Source of the DNA: Allomyces macrogynus ATCC 38327
Taxonomy: Eukaryota; Blastocladiomycota; Blastocladiomycetes; Blastocladiales; Blastocladiaceae
NCBI GenBank assembly: GCA_000151295.1
Contig: GG745355.1
Location: 154,767 to 218,766, forward strand
Length of the DNA: 64,000 nucleotides
Direction of reading: 5' to 3'
Shown: one piece after another, positions 19,904 to 30,247 of the stretch
How positions within the stretch are numbered: the first letter of the stretch is position 1
How the letters are laid out: the number at the start of each line of letters is the position of its first letter
The notes under the pieces: model-generated
What the model was told of the DNA's origin: nothing
Databases searched by the model: none
What the model saw: the letters and a program-made list of their open reading frames with translations, nothing else
Program-made: the position numbers and the translations under genes

Positions 19904-22154
19904 TTACGTATAATTCGCATACGGGTCGTCGCGGTTGCGGTTGCGGCGTCCACCGCACGTATCCGCAAACCAGGTGCGCCACTCGTAGATGATCGACAAC
20001 CGTGCGCCAAAGATGACGAAAATCCAGACGCCTCCGGTCGCGACCATCATATCTGATAGGACCATGAGCGGGAACGCCGGCACGTGCGGTTTCACGTTTT
20101 GGGCGCACTCGTCCTGCGACTTGTCCTCCATCATGCACTTGACCCATTCGACAAACCACTTTTCCTTGTCCTTTTTGGCTTTCGTGAACCCCTGCAGCTC
20201 GAACCAGTAGAAGAGCCAGAACGCCGAAAAGGTGCTATTGTTCGTTGAAGTGCCGTCAGTTTGTAGACGGCCAAGGACGGGTGGAGAGATTCCGGAACGT
20301 ACAGGAGCATAATAAACGCGAGCATCAGCGCGCGCCACTGCACCTTCACCGCCTTGACCACATGCCGGCCGCGCGGTTTCCCTGTCCCGCCCGACATTGT
20401 CTGCGACCCGGAGTACCCGCCGCCGCCCGAGTAGCCGCCACCACCACTGCCACCATACCCAGTCGTCGTATCGCCGCGCGACGTCGACATTTCCTGCGAC
20501 GCCGACTCGCGCATGCTCGCGCGCGCGATCTTGAAAAAGGTGACCAGGTGCAGGATAAACGACGGGAAAATCAGGCACGCGACCGGGTAGAAAAACAGCC
20601 GGTTGGCCCACTCGTTATCGATCAGGCACGTCGCGCCCGACTCGTACTGCACGGCCTCGAGGAAGTACGCGAGCAAGGTGAAGACGATCGGCCAGATCCA
20701 GCACACGAGCGTCGTCACGTGGAAGTGCCGCTCGAGGAAATTCGACCGCCAGACCGCCGTCATGTGCAAGTTGAGCACGAGGTAGGTGCCCCAAATGATC
20801 GTCAGGTGCGAAAAGAACATCAGGAACGTGCCCTGGATCCCGCAGAGCACATTGTTGGCGTGAGTTGCCTGAATAATCGGGTCCAACCCGTCCGGACTCG
20901 ACGCATCGGTCGCACACTGCACTTGCCGTGGAGTCGGGAACGAGAACCAGATATTGCCCATCCAGAACGTGAGCGCGACCGCGAAAAACAGGACTATGAT
21001 CGCCGGATGCTTGCGCTTGTTCGGCAGCAGCAGGTAGGACATCATCAGGTACATGCTGAGCACCGATGAGACGCAGCGGACGATCATCGACGCGAAGTTG
21101 AGCGTCTCAATCTGGCCCGACGGGTAGAAGTTGTTGATCGCCGGGCACGGCAGACAGCATTGCCCAAAACACGTGTCCGTCTTGGTGCGTTCCCCGCGCG
21201 GGTTGCGCACGAGCGCCTGCGGGCACGGCACATTCTTGACGAGCGACCCGAGCGTCACATTGGCCATGGCCAGGCACGACGAAGACTTGTCGACCACCAC
21301 CTGCACCTTCGGGTCCGAGCATATCGGCAACACGCTCGATCGGTTGCGCAGTTCAAACGGTTCGCGGCAGTACATTTCCACGTCGGTGCAGACACCGAGA
21401 CACACGCGAGTCGGCGGACTGGTGGACGTGCCCTGCAGGTCGCACTTGGGCAAGTTCGACAGACATAGCCACCGGCGGAACGCGTCGGCGCACATCGGGT
21501 ACATGGATTGCAAGGCCTCCATTTCGAGCTGGGACATGGGCGGGGCCACCAAGGTGGCCATGGCCTTGACGTCGATGGTCGCTGGGATCGGGTAGGTGAC
21601 GATGCCCGTGCACAGCTCGCCCGAGTACGTCTGGCATTCTAGAGTGGGACGGTGCGACGTTGATGAGTTGAACATGCCGCGATTGAAAATGAAAAGGCGA
21701 GGACGAAAGACTTGAGAACGAATCGCGCGGCGGGCTGGGTGCTTTGTGCTTGCGTGCGTCCGCACGGCACACGGCACGGCACGGCACGGATGCGCGCTAT
21801 CGCCCAGCGTGCGCCTCCCGCCATGCACACCTTCCCGAGAACAAGTACGGGCGCCGCGCGGCGCGCCGCGCGTACCAAGGAGCCTGGGTCCACACATCGC
21901 CAATCATCGAAACACGTACGGGCCGAGTTCCCCGACGTCGCGGGCGTGAGCGGCGACGAGTCGGCCTGCTTGGACGTTGGCATGGTCGTGACAACGGCGC
22001 GCTGTGGGGCCGACGAGGCAGTCGTTGATGCCGCCTTTTGGGCCGCGGCCAGCGGGGCCAGGAGGAGCGCGACCAGGGCGACGAGTGCAAGGAAAGCCCA
22101 TGGTGACGAACGCCTGGGCGCGGTGGCCGGCCGGCGCGCAGAGGGTGTCGTCAT
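19904..22154 (-). CDS. Frizzled/Smoothened-like seven-transmembrane receptor with CRD
   Basis: Three exons (21920-22154, 20303-21638, 19904-20234) join with gtacgt donors to 633 aa. Residues ~17-38 are a cleavable signal peptide (FLALVALVALLLAPLAAA). A cysteine-rich domain follows with ten cysteines in Fz order: CQTYSGELC, MYPMCADAFRRWLC, KCDLQG, RVCLGVCTDVEMYC, PICSD, SSCLA. After a CxxCCxxC linker come seven hydrophobic helices, including MYLMMSYLLL, AIIVLFFAVALTFWMG, GTFLMFFSHLTIIWGTYLVL, TLVCWIWPIVFTLLAYFLE and FFYPVACLIFPSFILHL. The loop between helices 5 and 6 carries a Gly/Ser/Tyr-rich insert. The Dishevelled-binding KTxxxW motif that follows helix 7 in metazoan Frizzleds is missing; the tail is short and Arg/Asn-rich. 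Known: class F receptors occur in amoebozoa (Fsl proteins) and some early-diverging fungi. Ligand and coupling are unknown. Confidence 0.9.
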
Positions 22155-22864
22155 GGGTTGGATGGTTCGTGGTCGAGTCGAGCTGCGAGGTGACGCAAGC
22201 TGCGAGCTGCGCGGCGGGTCGGTCGAGAAACCAGCACGATCGGGATGCCGCGCGCGCGTCGAGAGTGTCGCGCTTCGCGCTTGCGGTGCGCCGTCAGTTG
22301 CTGTGGAAGAGATTGCAGCGAGCGACTTGGGCGTGCAGCAAGTGGCGGTTATCTTCGCGTGTGCGTTGCTGCAGCAAGTTGGTGCGAGAGAGCGCCAGGC
22401 CCACGAGCGTCGCGGTCGGGGCGTGCCGAGTCGAATGCGAGCGGTTGGTCGGCAAGCAGGGAAGCGTGGTCGAGGACGAAATCGTTGGTGCAGTAGAAGT
22501 TGACGACGCCTAGGCGAAATGGAACGGCAGTCGGTCGGCTTCTCGGCCCGGTTTTTGGTCACGCCTCGGGCCACTGAATTTGCCAGTTTCGACTTCAAAA
22601 CCTGGGCGTCGCGGCCGTTTCGGCGGATGCGGAATCCAGGATCCCGGATTTCCAAGGTGTGCGTGGAGTCGAGTCGAACAGCCGCCAAACCTGAAACGCA
22701 AGTGTGGAAAACCTGTGACACGCTGCAAAGGCAAGCCACGGCGCGGCCCCAGTCGGCGCTGTTTGAGCACCACGACGCTTATTCTGCCGCCCAAGCACTG
22801 ACCCGACCTTGACATCGAGTTGCACGAACCACGCCCCCTTAGACCGCCCTCCACTTCACGACGA
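22155..22864. other. intergenic region upstream of the receptor
   Basis: It contains the receptor promoter and the 3' flank of the ABC transporter gene. Long overlapping frames on both strands have no recognisable content. Confidence 0.45.
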
Positions 22865-24771
22865 CTACCGCACGCGCACCAGCACGCGCTCGCCCGCATC
22901 CATCTCCACCTCGCCATCCACCCCCACCCCCGCCGGTTCACCACCGACGACCCGCACCTCGTACACCGCATCACTCACCTCCTTCAACACCCCCCTATGC
23001 CCGACCGCGACCACCGCCATCCCCGTCGCCCGCGCGACCTCGCGCAGGACCGCAAACACGTGCCGCACCGCCACATCATCCACATTCGCGCCGGCCTCAT
23101 CCACGACCACGACCCGCGGTCTGTGCCGCACCGCGCGCGCGACCGCCAAAAGATGCTGCTCGCCCGCCGACAGCGTCTCGGCAAACCAGGCGCGGTCGTG
23201 CGGGTGGGTAACCCCGCCCGCACGCTTGGTCAAGTGCGACAGACCCACCATGGACAGGAGCGCGTGTGCGTCAGCATCGGGGAGCGGCGCGGTCGCGGGG
23301 AGCGGGAAGTTGAGTTGCGCGACGAGGGAGCCCGGGATGAAGTAGGGTCGGGCCGGGACAACGTGCGTGTCGGCAGCACGGGCGGCGCGGCCTGTGGGGG
23401 TCGGCCAGATGCCCGTGAGCACGCGCAGGAGCGAGGTTTTCCCGATCCCAGATGGGCCGGTGATCAGAAGAAAGTCGTTCGGGCGCACGGTCAGCGACAC
23501 GTCTGTCGGTGAATCAACGAGTTGGTCAGCGTGTTCACGAGAAAGAGAAGAGCAGAGAGGTACGAACCGGGGAACAGCACGCGCTTCGACCCGGGCACCA
23601 CGACACTCGCATGTTCGAGCGCCATGACCTCGCCGTCACGCAACGCGTCGGACGCACCTCCCGGCGCGTCCACGACCTGCACGAGCGTGACCGAGTCCTC
23701 GTCGTTATCCTCCTCCTCCCCCTCCTCTGCCGCGCCCACGCCACCCTTCCCGCCGTCCCCCTCCCACTCCAAAATCGCGCTCACGCGCAACGCGTGCCCC
23801 GCCAAATCCGAGACCGAGTTCAGCAACGAAATCACCGACGTCAGCTTGAAAATCAAGTAAATCGCGACAAACGACGTTTGGCTAATCACCCCACCCAACG
23901 CGGGTTTATCGAGGTCGTCGTACCGCCCCGCAAACAGCGCCATGCCCACGACGACATAGTTGAGAATCGACCCAAAGTACGAAAAGAATTCGGTGACGGT
24001 ACTCATCACCCAGTGTTTCGCCATGACGCGGCGCGTCGCGGAAATCACCGCCTCAAACACGCCGTCCAGCCGGACCTGTTCGGCCCCCGGCGCGCGGACC
24101 GAGGTGAACAGGATCGATTCGAAGCCGGACCGGACGTGCGCGTGCGCCGCGCGGAACCGGCCTTCGGCTTTATCTTTCGCGGCGACGACGGCAGCGACGG
24201 CCTTGATGAAGATGGCGGATGCGAGAGAGCCGAGGATAAAGTAGCCAAAAATCACGACGGGCGCGAGCCAACCCGAAAGGGAGGCCAGTTGGTACGTATA
24301 CGACGCGATCAGGAAGGGCGCGAGTAGGAGTTGGTGGACCGTGTCGGCGGCGAGGGTCGCGAGCCGGTCCGTGTCCTGCGCGATGCGCTGGTCCGGGTAG
24401 TCGAGCGCGTCAATCATGCGAAGATGCGCAAAGTAGGTCGCGTGTAACGCGGTCGTCAACGCGGTGCGGATGCGCAGTGCCAGGTTCGCGACGAGCCATT
24501 GGCATGCAGTCTTGGCCTGGGATGAGATTCCGGGAAGAACACACCAACGCGGTGAGCACACGCGCTCATTTGGGCCCCAAAATGTTTGCACCAAAGGAAA
24601 ACGTACCACGGCCGAACACGCCATCACGAGCACCCCCCAGATGATCAACTTATCAAACCCTTTGCGGTCCTGGTCGAGCAAGACCTGGTAAAACCGGCTC
24701 GGCAATGACCCGGACTGGAAAATGATGAGCTCGTTCACGATCGACCCGAGAATCAGCGCGACCAGCGCCAT
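22865..24771 (-). CDS. ABCD-type (ABCD4-like) half ABC transporter
   Basis: Exons 24607-24771 (5' end open), 23568-24516 and 22865-23502 give at least 583 aa: a transmembrane domain, then one nucleotide-binding domain. Seen: DYPDQRIAQDTDRL (the ABCD-family EAA-like loop), helices around LAPVVIFGYFILGSLASAIF and VVVGMALFAGRY, Walker A GPSGIGKTSLLRVLTGIWP, signature LSAGEQHLLAVARA, Walker B PRVVVVDEAGANVDD, switch His in VAVGHRG. Known: ABCD1-3 carry fatty acyl-CoAs into peroxisomes; ABCD4 and the bacterial SbmA/YddA relatives differ. A degenerate signature (LSAGE in place of LSGGE) and threonine in GKT fit ABCD4-like best. Intron 24517-24606 is 90 nt and stop-free in frame, so its retention would add 30 residues. 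The frame stays open upstream of 24,771 to about 24,955 without a Met (IPWPAARRLLTISLAPRTGAF), so a further 5' exon is likely. Confidence 0.85.
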
Positions 24772-25742
24772 GAACGCGCCCGTGCGCGGCGCGAGAGAGA
24801 TTGTGAGAAGCCGGCGTGCGGCCGGCCAGGGGATGGTGCCGGTCTTTTCGCGCTGCGACGACGCGGACCGGCCGCGCGCGGGCGAGCGCGACGACGAAGC
24901 AGGCGCGGATCGGGAAGTCCATTTCGGCGGTGGAGCGGATGGTATTCGGCCGTATCATGGGGTGGAGGCGAGGTGGTGGAAGGGGTGGCCCACGGCCACC
25001 TGGTCGAACCGAGGCAGGCGGCCATCATGTTGTTGTTGGCGAGCGGACGGGCAGGCGGGTAGGTAAGCAGGTGCGGTTGCAGGGTACTGGTGGCAGGTAT
25101 CGGGGCGCAAAAGGCCGTCTAGGGCGCCGTCTAGCGTTGCAGAGCGTCGGTGCTCGTTGGTGGAGAAGTTGGACGTGGTGCCGGCTTGAGGCACCCCGAG
25201 ATGGTGGTGCACGCACGATATTCCATCAGGCCAGGCAGTTGCTGCAGACGCAGATAGGCCCGCAAGCTCTGCAGCGTGGTCCTGCTTTGAGCGACAGGCC
25301 TGGCAGCTCCGCTCAAACGCGTGTTCATGCTTCCTTGATTCGAAAATGCCACACGCCGCATCGCGACGTCGACAACAACGACGGCGGCAAGCAGCCCCGC
25401 CCACGAATGGTGACGGACCCGCACGCCTGGCCACCGTCACTGCCCGCATCCCGCGCGCCGCCGCGCTCGCACTGGACCACCGCCACGGCGCCCGCTTCAG
25501 CTCGCGCTTTCACTCCCGCCGGCGCCCCTCCACCGCGCCGCCACCGCCCCGCGTGGCCCGCCAGTCCAGGCAGTCCCACCCCGAATCGCACGCCGCACTC
25601 GTGTGTCCCGGCCCTCGATCCGCGCGCGTGCCTGCAGCCGCGCTCGTCCTCTGCTCGCTCAAGCCCTCCGCCACGGACCGCCTCGTCCGCGCGCTCGTCC
25701 CCGACTCAATACCACTCGCGCCGTGCCGACCCTACCGCAACC
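24772..25742. other. divergent intergenic region, ABC transporter / SEC18
   Basis: It probably includes the missing 5' exon of the ABC transporter (open frame to about 24,955) and both promoters. The last 300 nt before the SEC18 ATG are strongly C-rich on the + strand. No other gene recognised. Confidence 0.45.
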
Positions 25743-28462
25743 ATGGCCAAAGTTCTTCGCGTGGGCAAGTGCCCGTCCGACGCGCTGGCCTACACGTACC
25801 GATCGCTTCGTTTCGAAGAAATGACTGTGTGCCGTCGATGCTGACGCTCCGTGGGGAATCCAGGAACCGGCTGATCGTCTCGCACCTCGACTTTGACGAC
25901 ACCAAAGTGCACTATGTCGTGCTCAACTCGGCCTACGTCTTCACCATCAAGTACGAATTACATCGATGCCGTGTCTTCGATGTGGATGCCGAGACTCACA
26001 CTCGCGCCAATGTAGGTCCGACACGCGCGTCAACCCGGGCGAGATTGGCACTTCAGCGCTGCACCGCAAATGGGCCTCGCTTGCGCTCAACCAGGAGGTG
26101 ACCGTGCAGCCCTACGACCCGCTCGCGGCGGGTGCGGCGATAGCTGCGTCGACGATCACGTTCGAGGTGCGTAGACCTGCGATCGGACCTCGTCGCTCTT
26201 GCTCGCTCGTCAATGCTCACCCGAAACGAATGAAAATGCCTGCAGATCAACACGTTCCGCGCGCGGCAGCAGGTTGCCGAAGCGCTCGACTCGTCGGCGC
26301 TCGCCAAGACGATTTTGAACGTGCGCTGTCCGAGTTGAATTTCCGTAGCTTGAGTGCATGCATACGACTGACCTCCGTGTCCTTCTCCACCCTCAAGAAC
26401 TTCTTGAACCAGATCTTCACCGTCGGCCAGGTGCGCCGTCCTTTCGTCCCGAAACTTCATACACGAACGTCCCACTCAACTCCCCCATCGCACCGACTAG
26501 ACGCTGCTTCTCGAGTACCACGGCATCAACTACGTCCTGACCCCGACTGCCATGGACGTCATGGACGTTGACTCGATGCAGCGCGTCCTCCGCGGCGACG
26601 CGCACGACGGTCCGTCCCCCACCCCACCCGACCCCTCTCCTCTCCTCCAGACTGACCTCCTCCCCTTCCTCCCGGTAGTCCCGACGACCCCCGCGCAAAT
26701 CGGCCTCTTGATCGCGCAAACCGACGTGCGGCTCGCGAAAGCCGCCGACGCGCAGCTCAAGCTGCAGGGTGATGCGCGCAAAGCCGCGGTCAACCCGCTC
26801 ATCCAGCCGTCGTTCAAATTCGAGGATCTCGGGATCGGTGGGTTGGACAAGGAATTCTCGGCCATTTTCCGGCGCGCGTTTGCGTCGCGCATTTTCCCGC
26901 CGTCGATTGTCGAGAAGTTGGGGATTCAGCACGTCAAGGGTATTCTGCTGTACGTACCCCCGAAGGTGGAGTACGCGGGATCGATGGACGGACGCTGACG
27001 TATAATGCGCTTGTGTAGCTACGGCCCGCCCGGTACTGGCAAGACGCTCATGGCGCGGCAAATCGCGAAAATGCTCAACGCGCGGGAACCGATGATCGTG
27101 AACGGTCCGGAAGTGCTCAACAAATTTGTTGGCCAGTCTGAGGAAAACATTCGCAAGCTGTTTGCCGCCGCCGAGCAGGAGTACCGCGAAAAGGGCGACG
27201 AGTCCGGGCTGCACATTATCATTTTCGACGAACTTGATGCGATCTGCAAGCAGCGCGGGTCCAAGAACGACGGGACCGGCGTCGGCGACTCGATTGTCAA
27301 CCAGTTGCTCTCGAAAATGGACGGCGTCGAGCAACTCAACAATATTCTCGTGATTGGCATGACGAACCGGCTCGATATGATTGACGAGGCTCTGTTGCGC
27401 CCAGGGCGACTGGAGTTGAAGCTGGAGATTTCGTTGCCCGACGAGCACGGTCGACTGCAGATTGTCAAGATCCACACGGCCAAGATGAAACAGAATGGGT
27501 TGATGGATGAGGACGTGCGGCTCGAGGAACTTGCAGCGTTGACCAAGAATTTCTCGGGCGCCGAAATTGCCGGGTTGGTCAAGTCGGCGACGTCGTTTGC
27601 GTTCAACCGGCACATCAAGGTCGGCGACGCGGCCGTCTCCACCGACATGGACAATATCAAAGTGAACAGGTCCGATTTCCTGCGCGCGATTGAGGAAGTG
27701 CCCGCGGCGTTTGGTGCCGCCGAGCAAGAACTTGGGCAGTGTGTGGCCAATGGGATCGTGCCGTTTGGGACCACGCACGCGATTCTCGAGTCGGGCGCGC
27801 TGTTCATCAAGCAAGTCAAGGAGTCGGCGCGGACGCCGTTGGTGTCGGTCCTGTTGCACGGGCCGCCGGGCGCGGGCAAGACGGCGCTGGCTGCGACGAT
27901 GGCCATGTCCTCGGACTTCCCATTTGTCAAGCTGATTTCGCCCGAGTCGATGGTCGGGTACTCGGAGGCGTCCAAGGCCGCTCAGATTGCCAAGGTCTTC
28001 AATGATTCGTACAAGTCGCCATTGTCGGTGATCGTCGTGGATAATCTCGAGCGGCTGCTCGAGTGGGTCCCGATCGGCCCGCGGCTCTCCAACACGGTCC
28101 TGCAGACCTTGCTCGTGCTGCTTAAGAAGCCGCCGCCGGCGGGCCGAAAGTTGCTGATCCTGTCGACGACTACGTCGCGCGCCGTCCTGCAGCAGCTCGA
28201 CATGGACGACTGTTTCAATTCGCAGCTGTACGTGCCGAATGTCGGGTCGCTCGAGGACGTGCAGCTCGTGACCAGGCACTTGGAGGCGTTCAACGAGGCC
28301 GAGAACGCCAAGGTGTTTGATGCCCTCGCGCGTGCGGGCATCAGCGACGTGTCGATCTCGGTCAAGAAGTTGTTGATGCGCACGGAAATGGCGCGGCAGG
28401 ATGAGAACCCCGTGCAGCGGTTTATTTCGGTCATGTTGGACGAGGCACGCGTCGCGCTATGA
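25743..28462 (+). CDS. SEC18: N-ethylmaleimide-sensitive factor (NSF / Sec18)
   Basis: Eight exons (25743-25795, 25864-25950, 26016-26166, 26246-26320, 26398-26430, 26501-26609, 26679-26949, 27019-28462) close in frame to 740 aa, the usual NSF length. This hexameric AAA ATPase disassembles SNARE complexes with SNAP after membrane fusion. Domains: N domain (MAKVLRVGKCPSDALAYTN; VNPGEIGTSALHRKWASL), D1 with Walker [18 protein letters not shown], Walker B IIIFDELDAI and the GMTNRLDMIDEALLRPGR second region of homology; D2 with GPPGAGKTALA and a VIVVDNLERL Walker B in which the usual DE pair is DN, as in other NSF D2 domains that bind but barely hydrolyse ATP. The 33-nt exon 5 is the least certain. 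Six of seven donors are gtac/gtgc types. Confidence 0.95.
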
Positions 28463-30247
28463 AGGAGTTGGAGTTGGTTGGAGGGGTGGTGGCCAGTGAG
28501 GGGTGATGGGCGCTCGGTGTATTATAGATCCAATCTCTTGCACGGCATTTGCTTCCTGAGCAGAGACGGCCCCTACGATCGCGGATGTCGTCGGCATCCG
28601 TGATATCAGGCCTCCCCACCGCTGTTTTCATGCGTCACGAGCTGGTCTGGTGAGGAAGATGGCAATCAATCGATAAACGAGAACGACTATCATGGTCGCA
28701 ATCAGAATCACTGGCAAGCGTCGAAGAGGTATCAGGCCCGAAGGCTGCCCTCCCCTGTCACTTCTCGTACTGACAGAACATACTCGGCATGGATACTTTG
28801 GCGCGTGCTCTACCCCTACCCGCCATGTTGCTCCTTTGGTTGATACATATTTCCGGGCGAGACTTCAGGCTCAAGGAAGCATCAGGTGGAGCGCGCTGTG
28901 GGAACACGAACAAATCACATGATGAACAGATCGATGACAGCGCGCGTGCTGCTTGTGCTTTTGCACTGTCACTTGAACACGCATCTTGAGCGCCTTCGAA
29001 AAGTCCAACTCCTGCGACCAAGCCACAATCATTGGTAGTGACTTGCCGCAACCGCTGCAATCTCACTCTCCTCAAGTCGTCGGCGTCTGGTCGCCAATAG
29101 CCCGAGCCTGATTTGCTGATGGTGTCCATTACCACAAAATCCCTGGCGCCATGCATCTTCTCGATCTTCCACCCGACGTCCTCTTTTCGGTTGCCCAGTC
29201 CATGAAGTTCAAGCTTGTTGTCCGCTCCGATTACTCTTATCCTGTATTTAACCATTTCGCGACTCGAGCATCTCACGCGTCTGGAAATCAATCATGTGGG
29301 TGGCGGCCCTGATCCCGTTCTCGAACTTGAATATCACGATGACCGCTGCCTTTTTTGGGACAAGGTCCCGAGTTTGAAATAGCATTGGTCTCACGCTTGC
29401 ATGACGCATTCATGATGGTGCAAGCGCATGTCCAGCATGGTGCTGACGTTGATGGCTCTTTACGGCACATCTCCGCATTTGCGAAATGGATCCTATCCGC
29501 GCCGCGCAGGGGAAATAATGGCGGCGCGACGATGAGACTTGACGAGGGCCAGGCTGAGAATGCACACTTGGAGGAGAGCGCAGAAATGAATGACCACGAT
29601 GTTGAGAACGGCGATGGGAGCGCGGATGGTCTCCGGCACACGTTCCACATCTTTGCTTCTGCTCAATTGTTGGAAGGCACCGGATTCCAGCAGCTCCTTG
29701 AGCAGGCGTTTGGTTTGATTGAGGACGTGCAGGCGACCGCGGTCGAAGTTGGTGGCGTTTGATCGCGCAGAAATTGCGCTCCAAGCCTTTGAACCGAAAC
29801 TTGCTTCGTGTAAATGTTTTGTTCTTTCGTTGTCGGTCGACCAGGTTTCCGTGTGATCGACATGGGAAGGTCAGATCGAATGCTTTGTCCAAGGTCACAA
29901 TTCTACGGAAGTCAATTGTGTGATCGGCCTGCTCCAACCGTTCTAAGTCAAGCAGTCGAGATCAAATGGGAACCATCCCGGACGTGAATCTCCACGTATT
30001 GTTTTTCTGGTTTGAGGAGCGGGGAAGCGAATCATGACAGTTCGGAGATGGTGTCGTGCGACGCTTGCAGTGTTGGACCACGGCCAAGTCCACACGTCCT
30101 GCAGCACATGAGCGACTCACTGCGGGCACAATATAACGCGACCGCGGCGTCGCGCTCTTCCTTTATCTCCCTTTCTCTCGCTCCCGTGTGCTAGCTCGTC
30201 ATTCAAAACTGCTAGCCGCACCGCATCGGTCGAACCGCACCACCACC
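28463..30247. other. intergenic region with remnants, 1.8 kb
   Basis: It lies downstream of SEC18. It holds an F-box fragment at 29,151 (listed separately) and an open frame of 135 codons (29,355-29,762, +; MGQGPEFEIALVSRLHDAF) that matches nothing I know and may be remnant sequence. AATATAA at 30,129-30,135 could serve the F-box gene that starts at 30,248. Confidence 0.45.
29151..29312 (+). pseudogene. F-box gene fragment (N-terminus only)
   Basis: A 53-codon frame starts MHLLDLPPDVLFSVAQSM, which matches the F-box opening of the paralogues in this window (LLDLPVEILEQIV at 52.3 kb, FLDLPHDLLCQIA at 56.5 kb), then loses similarity and stops. No continuation in any frame was found downstream. 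It is likely a decayed copy upstream of the intact F-box gene at 30,248. Confidence 0.5.

Noticed and set aside
26417..28279. 620-codon minus-strand frame opposite SEC18
   Set aside because: Arg/His/Leu-rich antisense shadow of the NSF exons, which carry unmistakable AAA motifs.
29355..29762. 135-codon + strand frame downstream of the F-box fragment
   Set aside because: Acidic helical composition but no similarity to the F-box/LRR body or to any known domain; kept only as a note within the intergenic entry.
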